Shown: in pieces, positions 13,216 through 21,834 of the stretch | Layout: each line of letters starts with the position of its first letter | How positions within the stretch are numbered: the first letter of the stretch is position 1 | Origin: Bacteroidota bacterium | GTDB taxonomy: Bacteria > Bacteroidota > Bacteroidia > Bacteroidales > WCHB1-69 | DNA: 36,269 nt | Assembly: GCA_019135895.1 (NCBI GenBank) | Contig: JAGVVH010000168.1 | Coordinates: 1 to 36,269 of the forward strand | Reading direction: 5' to 3' | Notes under the pieces: generated by a model | Databases searched by the model: none | The model's input: the letters and a program-made list of their open reading frames with translations, nothing else | What the model was told of the DNA's origin: nothing | Program-made: the position numbers and the translations under genes

Positions 13216-13887
13216 ATGAACATTTTAAAAACATCTTTATATATCAGCGCTTTGCTATTGTTAACAACAAGTTGTACAAAGACCAAAGAGGAATATTATC
13301 CTAATGGGAGAATTAAATCCCAAATTGAGTATAGATTTGGAAAAGAAAATGGCAAAATGATCTACTATGATGAGAATTATGGCACGAAAACTCTAGAAAT
13401 AACCATGAAAAAAGGTAAAAAAGAGGGAAAACTGACTCGTTATTTTGCAAACGGAAATATTGAAACTGAAGCTACTTATAAAAATGATATCTTGGAAGGG
13501 AAAGAGATTGTGTATGATATTAGAGGAAATAAAATTGTTGAAACGACCTACCTTCATGGAGTCAAAAACGGGCCCTATATTTCATGGCACGAAAAAGAGA
13601 TGATTCGCGAAAAAGGGAATTTTTTAAATGACAAATTTGATTCCCAATGGCTTTATTATGATGAACGGGGTGTTTTAGTCGGTGAGGGTAATTTTTCCAA
13701 AGGAAACGGCACTCTGATATCTTATGATAGTAATGGAAATTTATCCAGACAGTCAAATTATAAAAACAATCTTAAAAATGGACCGGAAATATATTTTGCC
13801 GCCAACGGTGATACCATTAAAATAGTATATTTTCAGAATGACAGGATTATAAGAGTAGATAATAAAAAAGAGCAAATTGAAAAATAG
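13216..13887 (+). CDS. MORN-variant (YwqK-type) repeat lipoprotein
   Basis: A 223-residue lipoprotein: signal peptide with lipobox LTTSC (Cys20), then about eight MORN-variant repeats of the form YYPNGRIKSQIEYRFGKENG, YFANGNIETEATYKNDILEG and WHEKEMIREKGNFLNDKF. Such proteins are often labelled 'toxin-antitoxin system YwqK family antitoxin', which is not supported here: it is exported and has no toxin beside it. The product likely sits in the outer or inner membrane facing the periplasm. The 3' end overlaps the next gene by 11 nt, implying translational coupling with the OstA-like protein. Confidence 0.82.
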   Translation: MNILKTSLYISALLLLTTSCTKTKEEYYPNGRIKSQIEYRFGKENGKMIYYDENYGTKTLEITMKKGKKEGKLTRYFANGNIETEATYKNDILEGKEIVYDIRGNKIVETTYLHGVKNGPYISWHEKEMIREKGNFLNDKFDSQWLYYDERGVLVGEGNFSKGNGTLISYDSNGNLSRQSNYKNNLKNGPEIYFAANGDTIKIVYFQNDRIIRVDNKKEQIEK

Positions 13888-15466
13888 ACGATATTACATT
13901 TCATTTTTAAAATACTTCATATTCTTGCTTGTCTCCTTTTGTTTCATTCAGGGATTGAAGGCTCAACCCAAGAAAATTGGTTTCAGTGCTGCATGGGCTT
14001 ATCACGATGAAGAGGTCCTTCCCGGAATTACCCGCTATGTTGGGAATGTTGTCTTTTCTCAGGACAAAATAATCGGATATTGCGATAGTGCTTATCATTA
14101 TGAAAAAGAAAACTATTTGGAAGCTTTTGGAGAATCTGTCAGGGTCCACATCAACGATTCTGTCACTCTATATGGCAAATTTGTGGTCTATGACGGGAAT
14201 GAAAAAACCGCTTCTATTTCCAGAGATGTAATATTGATGGATAATACCTCTGCTCTTTACACTGATAGTCTGATCTATGATATAAAAAATGATGTCGGGT
14301 ACTATCTGACCGGGGGAAAAATGATTAATAAAGACAATACTCTGACAAGTATTATTGGTCGTTATCATACAAAAAATCACAAGGTTGTGCTTAACAAAGA
14401 TGTTTTACTTGTGAATAAAACATACACCATGGATTGTGATTCACTGGCATTCAATACTGAGTCAGAAATTGTTTATTTCATTTCACGAACACATTTAGTT
14501 TCTGATGAGAATACCATCTATACAAATTCCGGTTGGTATGATACTAAAAAGGATATTTCGCTGCTTATTGACGATGTAAAATTAGAAAACAAAAACCAAC
14601 GAATTGTTGGAGACAGCCTATACTATGATAAGAATTTAGGTTACGGACTGGGATGGAATAACATAATCATATCCGATTCAATAAAAAATTATATTGTTAA
14701 AGGTAATTTTGCAGAATATTTTGAGCATGGCGGACTCTCAACTGTAACTGACAGTACTTTACTCATATTGATTGATCAGGGTGATTCTCTCTATCTGCAT
14801 TCCGACACTTTAAAAATCATGATTGACTCCCTGCAAGATCCTCAATTGATTATTGCATTCAACAAAGTAAAATTTTACAGGGGGGATTTACAAGGGGCCT
14901 GCGATTCGCTTGCCTATCTTGTCCCTGACTCAATCCTTAATATGTATTATAATCCGGTAATTTGGTCTGGCGGTTATCAGTTGACTGCAGATACTATTCG
15001 TTTTACTATTTTAGATTCTGCCAATTTAATCCTTAAGCTATGCAAAGCTGCTTTTATTGTTTCTTCACTCTATGACAATACAGAATTCAATCAAATCAAA
15101 GGAGCTAATATTTTTGGCTATTTTCACAATAAAGAATTAATAAAAGTGGATGTAATAAACAATGCCGAATGTCTTTATTATATTCAGGAAGAAGACAGCT
15201 CATTGATTGGGATTAATTCTTCAGCAACTAGTGAAATGACTATTTTTTTTAAAGAGGGTGAAATTGATGGGATTGCTTTTTACAATTCTCCGGACGGCAA
15301 AATAAATCCCGATGAATCAATGGAAAAGAAAGATAAATTTTTAAAAGAATTCAGATGGCTTGACAAATACCGTCCAAATAATTTCAGAGCAATATATCAC
15401 ACCCCGATGCCACGTTTTAATTTGAAGGAGCCAGATGCTGAGCAATCTTCAGATAAAGATCGCTAA
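13877..15466 (+). CDS. OstA/LptA-like envelope protein
   Basis: A 529-residue exported protein with signal peptide (residues 5-30, ending LKAQ). The body has repeated short beta-strand units typical of OstA-like proteins: YVGNVVFSQDKIIGYCDSAYHY, GESVRVHINDSVTLYGKFVVYDG and the recurring DSLIYD, DSLAFN, DSLYYD pattern. In LptA such units form a beta-jellyroll that holds lipid A during LPS transport. Bacteroidetes have longer forms like this one, so an LPS-transport role is likely but not shown. The start is TTG at 13877, inside the end of the MORN gene; the signal peptide supports it and no later Met fits. The 3' end overlaps convergent holB by 50 nt. Confidence 0.8.
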   Translation: MKNRRYYISFLKYFIFLLVSFCFIQGLKAQPKKIGFSAAWAYHDEEVLPGITRYVGNVVFSQDKIIGYCDSAYHYEKENYLEAFGESVRVHINDSVTLYGKFVVYDGNEKTASISRDVILMDNTSALYTDSLIYDIKNDVGYYLTGGKMINKDNTLTSIIGRYHTKNHKVVLNKDVLLVNKTYTMDCDSLAFNTESEIVYFISRTHLVSDENTIYTNSGWYDTKKDISLLIDDVKLENKNQRIVGDSLYYDKNLGYGLGWNNIIISDSIKNYIVKGNFAEYFEHGGLSTVTDSTLLILIDQGDSLYLHSDTLKIMIDSLQDPQLIIAFNKVKFYRGDLQGACDSLAYLVPDSILNMYYNPVIWSGGYQLTADTIRFTILDSANLILKLCKAAFIVSSLYDNTEFNQIKGANIFGYFHNKELIKVDVINNAECLYYIQEEDSSLIGINSSATSEMTIFFKEGEIDGIAFYNSPDGKINPDESMEKKDKFLKEFRWLDKYRPNNFRAIYHTPMPRFNLKEPDAEQSSDKDR

Positions 15467-16583
15467 ATATTAGAGCTGAATTACCATTCCTTTCAATATG
15501 ATATATGGCAAGATTGCATTCATTCAATATAAAATAGGCATTTTTTAAGGTAATAAAACTTTTAAAATAAGCTATCAATCTCGATTCAGTTTCAGTAGCT
15601 TTTACCAACACATCATTATTAGCATGCATCATCAGGATATTTCTAACCATTCTGAGTATAAAACTGATGAAAAACTTTTGAGATTCACGCCCTTTTGAAA
15701 TAATCTCAGAAAACATTGACTGTACTTCAAGAAATTTAATTTGAGCATAATTATTCGGGGTTCGATTATAATCAATCATGCTCCTGAACATAAGTTCAAA
15801 GTAATTCAACATCAAATCAAGTTCTCCTTTTTCAAGAAACAGGTCGACAGCCCTAATATAATTTCCTTCACTAATGGCTGCAATGTCTTCAGCAACTTCT
15901 TCCGGTGAATTATACTCAGCCATAAGTTGTTTCTTAACATTTTCTTCTGAAACAGGGGGTATTTTAATCAATTGTGTTCTTGAAAGAATCGTCGCTAAAA
16001 TTTTATCAGAATTTTCGGAAATCAAGATAAAGAGCGTTTTATTTTCAGGTTCCTCGAGGGTTTTCAATAATTTTGGAGCAGCAGCATGATATAATCTCTC
16101 AACCATCCATACAAGATAAATTTTGTAACCACCCTCAAATGAACGGATATTATTCTGATTAATAATATTTGAACAATCCCTGATATTGATTGATGCCTGC
16201 TTGTTTTCACCACCCAATTCTTTCAACCATTCTTCAAGTGAAATATGATAACTCTTTCTAAAGACAAAATCTTTAAATTCCTGAGCAAACTGATTTGAGT
16301 CAGGATCTTTTTTCACATTTTTTGTAATACAATTCGGAAATATTAGATGGAAATCAGGATGTGACAATTTAGAGAATTTTACACAAGAAGGACAAACACC
16401 ACAGGAATCATCCTCTTTAGGATTTTCGCAACAAATATATTGAGCATAAGCCACTGCCAATGCAAAAACATGACTTCCCTCCTGCCCCAGAAAAAGTTGA
16501 GCATGACTAATTCGATTATTTTTTACCAGACTAATCAATTGCCTTTTCAGGTTTTCATCTACCAAAACATTTTTAAAAAGCAT
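15417..16583 (-). CDS. holB: DNA polymerase III delta' subunit
   Basis: Part of the clamp loader that opens the sliding clamp onto primed DNA. The 388-residue product has the DnaX/HolB-like layout: N-terminal FKNVLVDENLKRQLISLVKNNRISHAQLFLGQEG, where the Walker A region is degenerate as expected for delta', then the zinc module Cys52/61/64/67 and LVWMVERLYHAAAPKLLKTLEEP. The SRTQLIKIPP segment corresponds to the SRC motif with Cys replaced by Thr. It is the last gene of a minus-strand run (MORN, LysM, holB), 15 nt after the LysM stop. Its end runs 50 nt into the OstA-like gene. Confidence 0.9.
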   Translation of the reverse strand: MLFKNVLVDENLKRQLISLVKNNRISHAQLFLGQEGSHVFALAVAYAQYICCENPKEDDSCGVCPSCVKFSKLSHPDFHLIFPNCITKNVKKDPDSNQFAQEFKDFVFRKSYHISLEEWLKELGGENKQASINIRDCSNIINQNNIRSFEGGYKIYLVWMVERLYHAAAPKLLKTLEEPENKTLFILISENSDKILATILSRTQLIKIPPVSEENVKKQLMAEYNSPEEVAEDIAAISEGNYIRAVDLFLEKGELDLMLNYFELMFRSMIDYNRTPNNYAQIKFLEVQSMFSEIISKGRESQKFFISFILRMVRNILMMHANNDVLVKATETESRLIAYFKSFITLKNAYFILNECNLAIYHIERNGNSALIFSDLYLKIAQHLAPSN

Positions 16584-16598
16584 AATAGCGAAGTTATG

Positions 16599-18131
16599 TT
16601 ATCTAGGGATTTTCAGTTTCTGTCCAACGCTGATCTGGTTCATATTCTTAATTCCGTTGTAAGCAGCCAGTTTTTTTGCATCAACTTTAAATTTGGAAGC
16701 AATGGCATAGAGGCTATCACCTTTTTTCACAATGTAATATGTTGGATTTTCTACTGGTGAATCATTTTCATTAATTACAGGGGATTTAACAAAAGTAGAA
16801 TCTGTTGGGGTTATTTTCGGAGTTTCTGAAGAAGTATTGGGAACTACAATTTGTTTATACCCCACCAAAAGTCTTTGTTTTGGCTTAATATAATTACTCT
16901 TAAGTCTATTCATCTTTTTCAACTCATAAAGTGAAAGATGGTATTTTGATGCAATTTTTGATAGCGATTCCCCTTTCTTCACAGTATGATATATTTTTTT
17001 TGTTTGAACAGTTGCATCTTCCTTCCCGGTAAAAATATTCTGATACACTTTCATTTCAGCAAAATAGGTGTCATATTGAAAAGCATGAACAGAATCTTTC
17101 ATATCAAGATAACGAATAATATCTTGCATCCTAAGTCTGAGAGGATATGGCTTTTCGTATGCAGGAATTACCATTCTTTTATATTGCGGATTGAGCGTTT
17201 TAATTTCTTCAATATCAATGTTAAGAACATGAGCTAATTGTTCAAGATGGAGCTCTTTGTTAATCATCACGGTATCAACATTTGAAGGAATTGCAATATC
17301 GGCAGCCATAATACCATATTGATTATGATATTTCATCAGATAAAGCGCAGCTATATATGCAGGGAAATAACTTTGAGTTTCTTTAGGTAAATATTTACAT
17401 ACGCCCCAGAAATCCTGTTTCCCTCCCGAACGTTGAATTGCCTTTCTAACATTTGCAGGCCCACAATTATAGGCAGCAATAGCTAACCCCCAATCATTAA
17501 ACATCTCATGTAAATCTCGCAAATGACGGGCAGCAGCATCTGTAGCTTTATAAGGATCACGACGATCGTCTATAAAGGTATTGACATCCAGTCCATACAT
17601 TTTCCCTGTTGTATACATAAACTGCCATATCCCTGTTGCTCCCGCAGGAGAAACAGCAATAGGATTCAAACTGGATTCAATTATAGTCAGATATATTAAC
17701 TCTTCGGGAACTCCATATTTATCGAAAACCTCCTGCATCCAAGGAAAGTAATATTGAGCAAGACCTAACATTGCAGAAGAACTCCTTTTTCTTTTATCAA
17801 CATAAAGTGCAATCCACCTTTTCACCTGTTCATTATAACCAAGCGGAATAACAGTAGAAATTTTGGAGAGTCGGGCAACTACAATTGAATCATTATTTTC
17901 AATGGCAGTAGTGTCATCTTTTAATTTTGACAAAATGCTGTGAGAATTGGATACCTCACGTTTAACATACCAAAGATCAAGCATCTTGTCCATATTTGTA
18001 TTCAGCTCCTGTTGAAAATAGACCTCTTCAACAGGATCACTACACGAATCTTTAATAAACGAATCATCTTGAGCAACAAGAAATTGACTAAAAGCAAAAG
18101 TTGCAAGAAGTACTAAAACAGTTTTTTTCAT
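16599..18131 (-). CDS. LysM-containing lytic transglycosylase (MltD-like)
   Basis: Cleaves the glycan strands of peptidoglycan. A 510-residue exported protein: signal peptide (residues 1-20), a helical lead-in, then an SLT domain at about 138-250 with catalytic Glu152 in IIESSLNP, followed by SPAGATGIWQFM and AIAAYNCGPANV. Two LysM modules follow near 380-423 (HTVKKGESLSKIASKYHLSL) and 465-510 (IVKKGDSLYAIASKFKVDAK), which bind peptidoglycan. I start at 18131 (MKKTVLVLL), where the signal peptide begins; 18155 would add eight polar residues. It lies between a MORN protein and holB on the same strand, so these genes are probably one transcript. Confidence 0.92.
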   Translation of the reverse strand: MKKTVLVLLATFAFSQFLVAQDDSFIKDSCSDPVEEVYFQQELNTNMDKMLDLWYVKREVSNSHSILSKLKDDTTAIENNDSIVVARLSKISTVIPLGYNEQVKRWIALYVDKRKRSSSAMLGLAQYYFPWMQEVFDKYGVPEELIYLTIIESSLNPIAVSPAGATGIWQFMYTTGKMYGLDVNTFIDDRRDPYKATDAAARHLRDLHEMFNDWGLAIAAYNCGPANVRKAIQRSGGKQDFWGVCKYLPKETQSYFPAYIAALYLMKYHNQYGIMAADIAIPSNVDTVMINKELHLEQLAHVLNIDIEEIKTLNPQYKRMVIPAYEKPYPLRLRMQDIIRYLDMKDSVHAFQYDTYFAEMKVYQNIFTGKEDATVQTKKIYHTVKKGESLSKIASKYHLSLYELKKMNRLKSNYIKPKQRLLVGYKQIVVPNTSSETPKITPTDSTFVKSPVINENDSPVENPTYYIVKKGDSLYAIASKFKVDAKKLAAYNGIKNMNQISVGQKLKIPR

Positions 18132-18183
18132 AGTCTCATTTTTCCACTTTTTCAATAAACAAGAGAATTAACGAAAAAGATTA

Positions 18184-19680
18184 TTATTTATTATCAATTT
18201 TATAGGCATTCCACTGAATCTCTTTTCCATCTTTGTAAACAGTTGTCAAAAAGAGTATTCCATCTTCGTCATACTTATACCAGACTCCATTTCGAAGACC
18301 GGTAACATATTTTCCAGTAAGTTTGGCAGTTCCATTTTCCCAATAAGAAATGAATTTTCCATTAGGCAAATCTTGTTCATACTCAATTTCAGAAGAAACT
18401 TTTCCATTGTTGAACCATGTTTTCCACAATCCTTGACGCATTCCGTCAAAATAGCTCCCTTTTTCAGTACTGTTACCATGCACATATATCCATTCCCCTT
18501 CTTCAGCATCATTCAAATATTCTCCCTTAGATATTTCATTCCCCATATTATCATACTCAACAAAAAGGCCTTCTAATTTTCCCTCTTCATAGTTTTCAAT
18601 CATCAAAGGCTTTCCATCAGGATAATACCATCTCCACTCTCCTATTTTCTCTCCTTTCCTATTGTAACTCCCAACAATTTCAATAGTTTTATCTTGAAAG
18701 TAGAATTTCCACTCACCAACAGGTGAAGAATTGAGGTATTCTCCTTCAGAACGTATCTCACCGGTTTCATAATATTCTATCCAACGTCCTTGTCTTTTGC
18801 CATTTAAATCAGTAATTCCTTCATAACGCAACATCCCGTTTTCAAACAAATAACCTTTCACAACAACTCCGTTTGTATCAAACTCTCTTCTTATCCCTTC
18901 GGGCTTATTTTTATAATAAGTGGCTGTAATAGAAGGTTTCCCATTTGGATAATAAGAGATTTTCTTCTCCAAAACTTTTGTTTCAGGAGCATCTTCAATA
19001 AGTTTGTCATTTTCAAATTTATCCACAGAAATAAAATTTCCGTTCTTGTCATAATATTTAAAAAAGCCATTTTTCTTATCATTTTGGTATGAACCTTCCA
19101 TTTTAAGATTGCCATTATCCCAGAAATATTTCCAGTTACCCTGTTTATAGCCAAAATTATCAGTTCTGTTAATAAATTCCTTACGAGTCATCACCCCACG
19201 ATAAAAATTAGTAACTGAAATAACCACTCCATCATACGAATATTCTTTTTCAAGTCCATGAGGTTTCCCTTCAATATAAGGAGTAGATTTTTTTATTTTC
19301 CCATCCGAAAAATAGGTATTGACCATTCCGTATAGTGTATCGTTCCTCCAATTTTCTACTATATACTCATTTTCAGAGTATTGTATTCTTTGACCGAACT
19401 TTTTTCCCTCTTTATAATTAATTTCCAGAGTTTTACTACCTTTTTCGTTATAGAATATCCAAAGGCTATCAAGCAAAAAATTTTTTCTATTTCCTTCAGA
19501 AATTAGAACACCCTTTTCACTATAGGATTTCCACCATCCCTCAGGTTTTCCGTCAACCAAAAGACCTTCACTGGATTTAATCCCATTGGGATAATAAAAA
19601 ACTTTAAAACTAGTAGTATCCTGGGCGTATGAAAACCAAAAGACCTGAAACAAGATAAAAAGAAAAATCCATTTACGCAT
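18184..19680 (-). CDS. Secreted multi-MORN repeat protein
   Basis: A 498-residue exported protein with a signal peptide (ending SYAQ, about residue 20) and roughly twenty MORN-variant repeats filling the rest, e.g. YYPNGIKSSEGLLVDGKPEG, YFSDGKIKKSTPYIEGKPHG and WYYPDGKPLMIENYEEGKLEG. The repeats form an extended beta sheet and may bind protein or membrane. No other domain is present. It is about twice as long as the related lipoprotein at 13216-13887. First gene of the minus-strand run, with its own -7 element at 19712-19719. Function unknown; the cell-wall enzyme next to it suggests an envelope role. Confidence 0.82.
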   Translation of the reverse strand: MRKWIFLFILFQVFWFSYAQDTTSFKVFYYPNGIKSSEGLLVDGKPEGWWKSYSEKGVLISEGNRKNFLLDSLWIFYNEKGSKTLEINYKEGKKFGQRIQYSENEYIVENWRNDTLYGMVNTYFSDGKIKKSTPYIEGKPHGLEKEYSYDGVVISVTNFYRGVMTRKEFINRTDNFGYKQGNWKYFWDNGNLKMEGSYQNDKKNGFFKYYDKNGNFISVDKFENDKLIEDAPETKVLEKKISYYPNGKPSITATYYKNKPEGIRREFDTNGVVVKGYLFENGMLRYEGITDLNGKRQGRWIEYYETGEIRSEGEYLNSSPVGEWKFYFQDKTIEIVGSYNRKGEKIGEWRWYYPDGKPLMIENYEEGKLEGLFVEYDNMGNEISKGEYLNDAEEGEWIYVHGNSTEKGSYFDGMRQGLWKTWFNNGKVSSEIEYEQDLPNGKFISYWENGTAKLTGKYVTGLRNGVWYKYDEDGILFLTTVYKDGKEIQWNAYKIDNK

Positions 19681-19711
19681 AAATCCTGATTAAGATACCT
19701 ATAAACGGCTG

Positions 19712-19719
19712 CAAAGATA
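19712..19719 (-). promoter_or_regulatory. -7 element for the MORN-LysM-holB run
   Basis: Minus strand TATCTTTG followed by CAGCC, 32 nt before the ATG at 19680. Confidence 0.65.
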
Positions 19720-19765
19720 ACAAAAAAGTGAATAAGAGGACTTACAATTCATACATTATTTATTG

Positions 19766-19773
19766 TATCTTTG
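19766..19773 (+). promoter_or_regulatory. -7 element for dsbD
   Basis: TATCTTTG followed by CCCCC, 20 nt before the ATG at 19794. It excludes a start at 19728, which would be upstream of the promoter. Confidence 0.7.
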
Positions 19774-19793
19774 CCCCCAAAATAATCAAAAAT

Positions 19794-21824
19794 ATGAAAA
19801 AAGCGATTCTTCTATTTTTCTTTTTAACAGCCACAAGTTTTCTTTATTTTACAAGTGCACAGGAAAATCCTGTCAATTGGACATTCAAGAGTGTCAAAGT
19901 TAATGATTCAGTTGCTGAACTACAGTTAACAGCCTCTATTCAAGAAAAATGGCATCTATATGCACAATCACACAATAACGGGATTGAACTTCCTATTGAA
20001 TTCACTTTCAACCCGGGGAAAGATTATTCTTTGTTGGGAAAAGTCTGGGAACCAAAGCCAACTGCACAGTACGATCCTGTTTTTGATGACACTTCCAGAT
20101 TTTTCACTAAAAAGGTTACTTTTAAACAAAAAATCAAAGTTAAAAATCCGAACCCCTTTGTTGTAAAGGGAAAGCTGAGCGGACAAGCTTGTATTGATGG
20201 CCGGTGTGTTGCCATTGAGCGCAAATATTCATTTGCCATTGAGGGATTTGACAAAGTTGCCATGATAAGTGGAGTAGATGAAAGTTTGAGTCAAGCAGAC
20301 TCAAACTCCAAAGAACAGCTACTCAAATCTGATGTTACAGAAGAAAAATCTACAGAAAATGTTAAAGCTGAAGAATCTCTGTTTATGTTTTTTATTTTTT
20401 CATTTTTAGGTGGATTGGTGGGATTGCTTATGCCCTGTGTATTCCCTATGATTCCGATGACCATCTCATTTTTCATGAAATCCAAAAAACATCCCAAACT
20501 GGATGCTCTCATATACGGAATATCTATAGTTATTATTTACGTAGTTATTGGTATAATATTATCTGTCATTTTCGGGGCTGATTTTGCAAACATTATCAGT
20601 ACTCATTGGATTCCCAATATATTATTTGCAGCAATTTTTGTGGTTTTTGCAATCTCTCTTTTCGGATATTTTGAAATTGCCCTACCAAGCAAATGGGTCA
20701 ATAAATCGTCAAAAATGGAAAGTACCGGAGGATTTTTAGGTATTTTCTTCATGGCACTAACCTTAGTTTTGGTTTCCTTTTCTTGTACTTTACCAATTGC
20801 CGGTGCTGTTGCACTAAATTCTGCCGGAGGCTCACTTTTTAAGCCAATTATTGGCATGCTTGGTTTCTCATTAGGGATTGCGATTCCTTTTACCTTATTT
20901 GCCTTTTTCCCCGGAATGCTCAAAAATTTGCCAAAATCCGGCGGTTGGATGAATACCCTGAAAGTTGTTTTGGCTTTCGTAGAGTTGGCATTTGCCTTGA
21001 AATTTCTCAACGTACCTGACCAAACTTATCATTGGGGAATCCTTGACAGAGAAGTATATCTCTCATTTTGGATCGTAATTTTCAGCATGTTAGGATTCTA
21101 TCTTATAGGAAAAATCAGATTCCCATTAGACAATGAAATGCCTGTTCAGAAAAGCTGGTTTCGCTTTATATTGTCAATATTTGTATTCACTTTTGTCATA
21201 TACATGATTCCCGGCATGTTTGGAGCTCCGTTAAAAGCCATTTCAGGATGGTTGCCTCCCATGACAACACAGGATTTTGATGTAAACAAAATTGTCCGAG
21301 AAGAATCCGGTAACGCACAAGTAAATACAATTCAATTACAGGATAATATTAAATATGGCGACCGGCTTGAGATTCCCCATGGAATAAAAGGTTATTTTGA
21401 TTATGACCAGGCTCTCCGAGTTGCCAAGGAGCAAAATAAACCACTTTTCATAGACTTCACAGGACATGGATGTGTAAATTGCAGAAATGTTGAAAATGCT
21501 GTATGGATTGATAAAAAAGTGAGAGATAAATTTGCCGAAAATTTTATTGTTGCAGCACTATATGTTGATGACAAAAATATTAAACTAGCAACTGAAGATC
21601 AGATTCTTGACCTGGATGGAGAGAAAATCACCACATTAGGAAGCAAAAATATGTTTATACAGAATACCAAGTATAAAGAAAATTCTCAGCCTTGTTATTT
21701 CATCGTGGACGTTGATGGTTCAGTATTGGCAGGGCCTATCCATTATGAGTTGAATGTTGAAAAATACTTAGAATTTTTAGATTCAGGTATTAAAGCTTTT
21801 AAAGAGAAACACTCAAATCAATAA
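19794..21824 (+). CDS. dsbD: Thiol:disulfide interchange protein DsbD
   Basis: Carries reducing power from cytoplasmic thioredoxin across the inner membrane to periplasmic partners. The 676-residue protein has all three parts. A signal peptide and N-terminal immunoglobulin-like domain carry Cys133 and Cys138 (GQACIDGRC). An eight-helix membrane domain has the paired cysteines Cys215 (LLMPCVFPM) and Cys331 (SFSCTLP). A C-terminal thioredoxin domain has Cys560-Val-Asn-Cys563. All redox cysteines are present. The start at 19794 begins at the signal peptide and follows the promoter closely. A glycosyltransferase gene follows 10 nt later, so dsbD heads an envelope operon. Confidence 0.95.
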   Translation: MKKAILLFFFLTATSFLYFTSAQENPVNWTFKSVKVNDSVAELQLTASIQEKWHLYAQSHNNGIELPIEFTFNPGKDYSLLGKVWEPKPTAQYDPVFDDTSRFFTKKVTFKQKIKVKNPNPFVVKGKLSGQACIDGRCVAIERKYSFAIEGFDKVAMISGVDESLSQADSNSKEQLLKSDVTEEKSTENVKAEESLFMFFIFSFLGGLVGLLMPCVFPMIPMTISFFMKSKKHPKLDALIYGISIVIIYVVIGIILSVIFGADFANIISTHWIPNILFAAIFVVFAISLFGYFEIALPSKWVNKSSKMESTGGFLGIFFMALTLVLVSFSCTLPIAGAVALNSAGGSLFKPIIGMLGFSLGIAIPFTLFAFFPGMLKNLPKSGGWMNTLKVVLAFVELAFALKFLNVPDQTYHWGILDREVYLSFWIVIFSMLGFYLIGKIRFPLDNEMPVQKSWFRFILSIFVFTFVIYMIPGMFGAPLKAISGWLPPMTTQDFDVNKIVREESGNAQVNTIQLQDNIKYGDRLEIPHGIKGYFDYDQALRVAKEQNKPLFIDFTGHGCVNCRNVENAVWIDKKVRDKFAENFIVAALYVDDKNIKLATEDQILDLDGEKITTLGSKNMFIQNTKYKENSQPCYFIVDVDGSVLAGPIHYELNVEKYLEFLDSGIKAFKEKHSNQ

Positions 21825-21834
21825 TTAATTTGTT

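Noticed and set aside
13216-13887. Antitoxin of a toxin-antitoxin pair (YwqK label)
   Set aside because: The protein is an exported lipoprotein with MORN repeats and the neighbour is an envelope protein, not a toxin.
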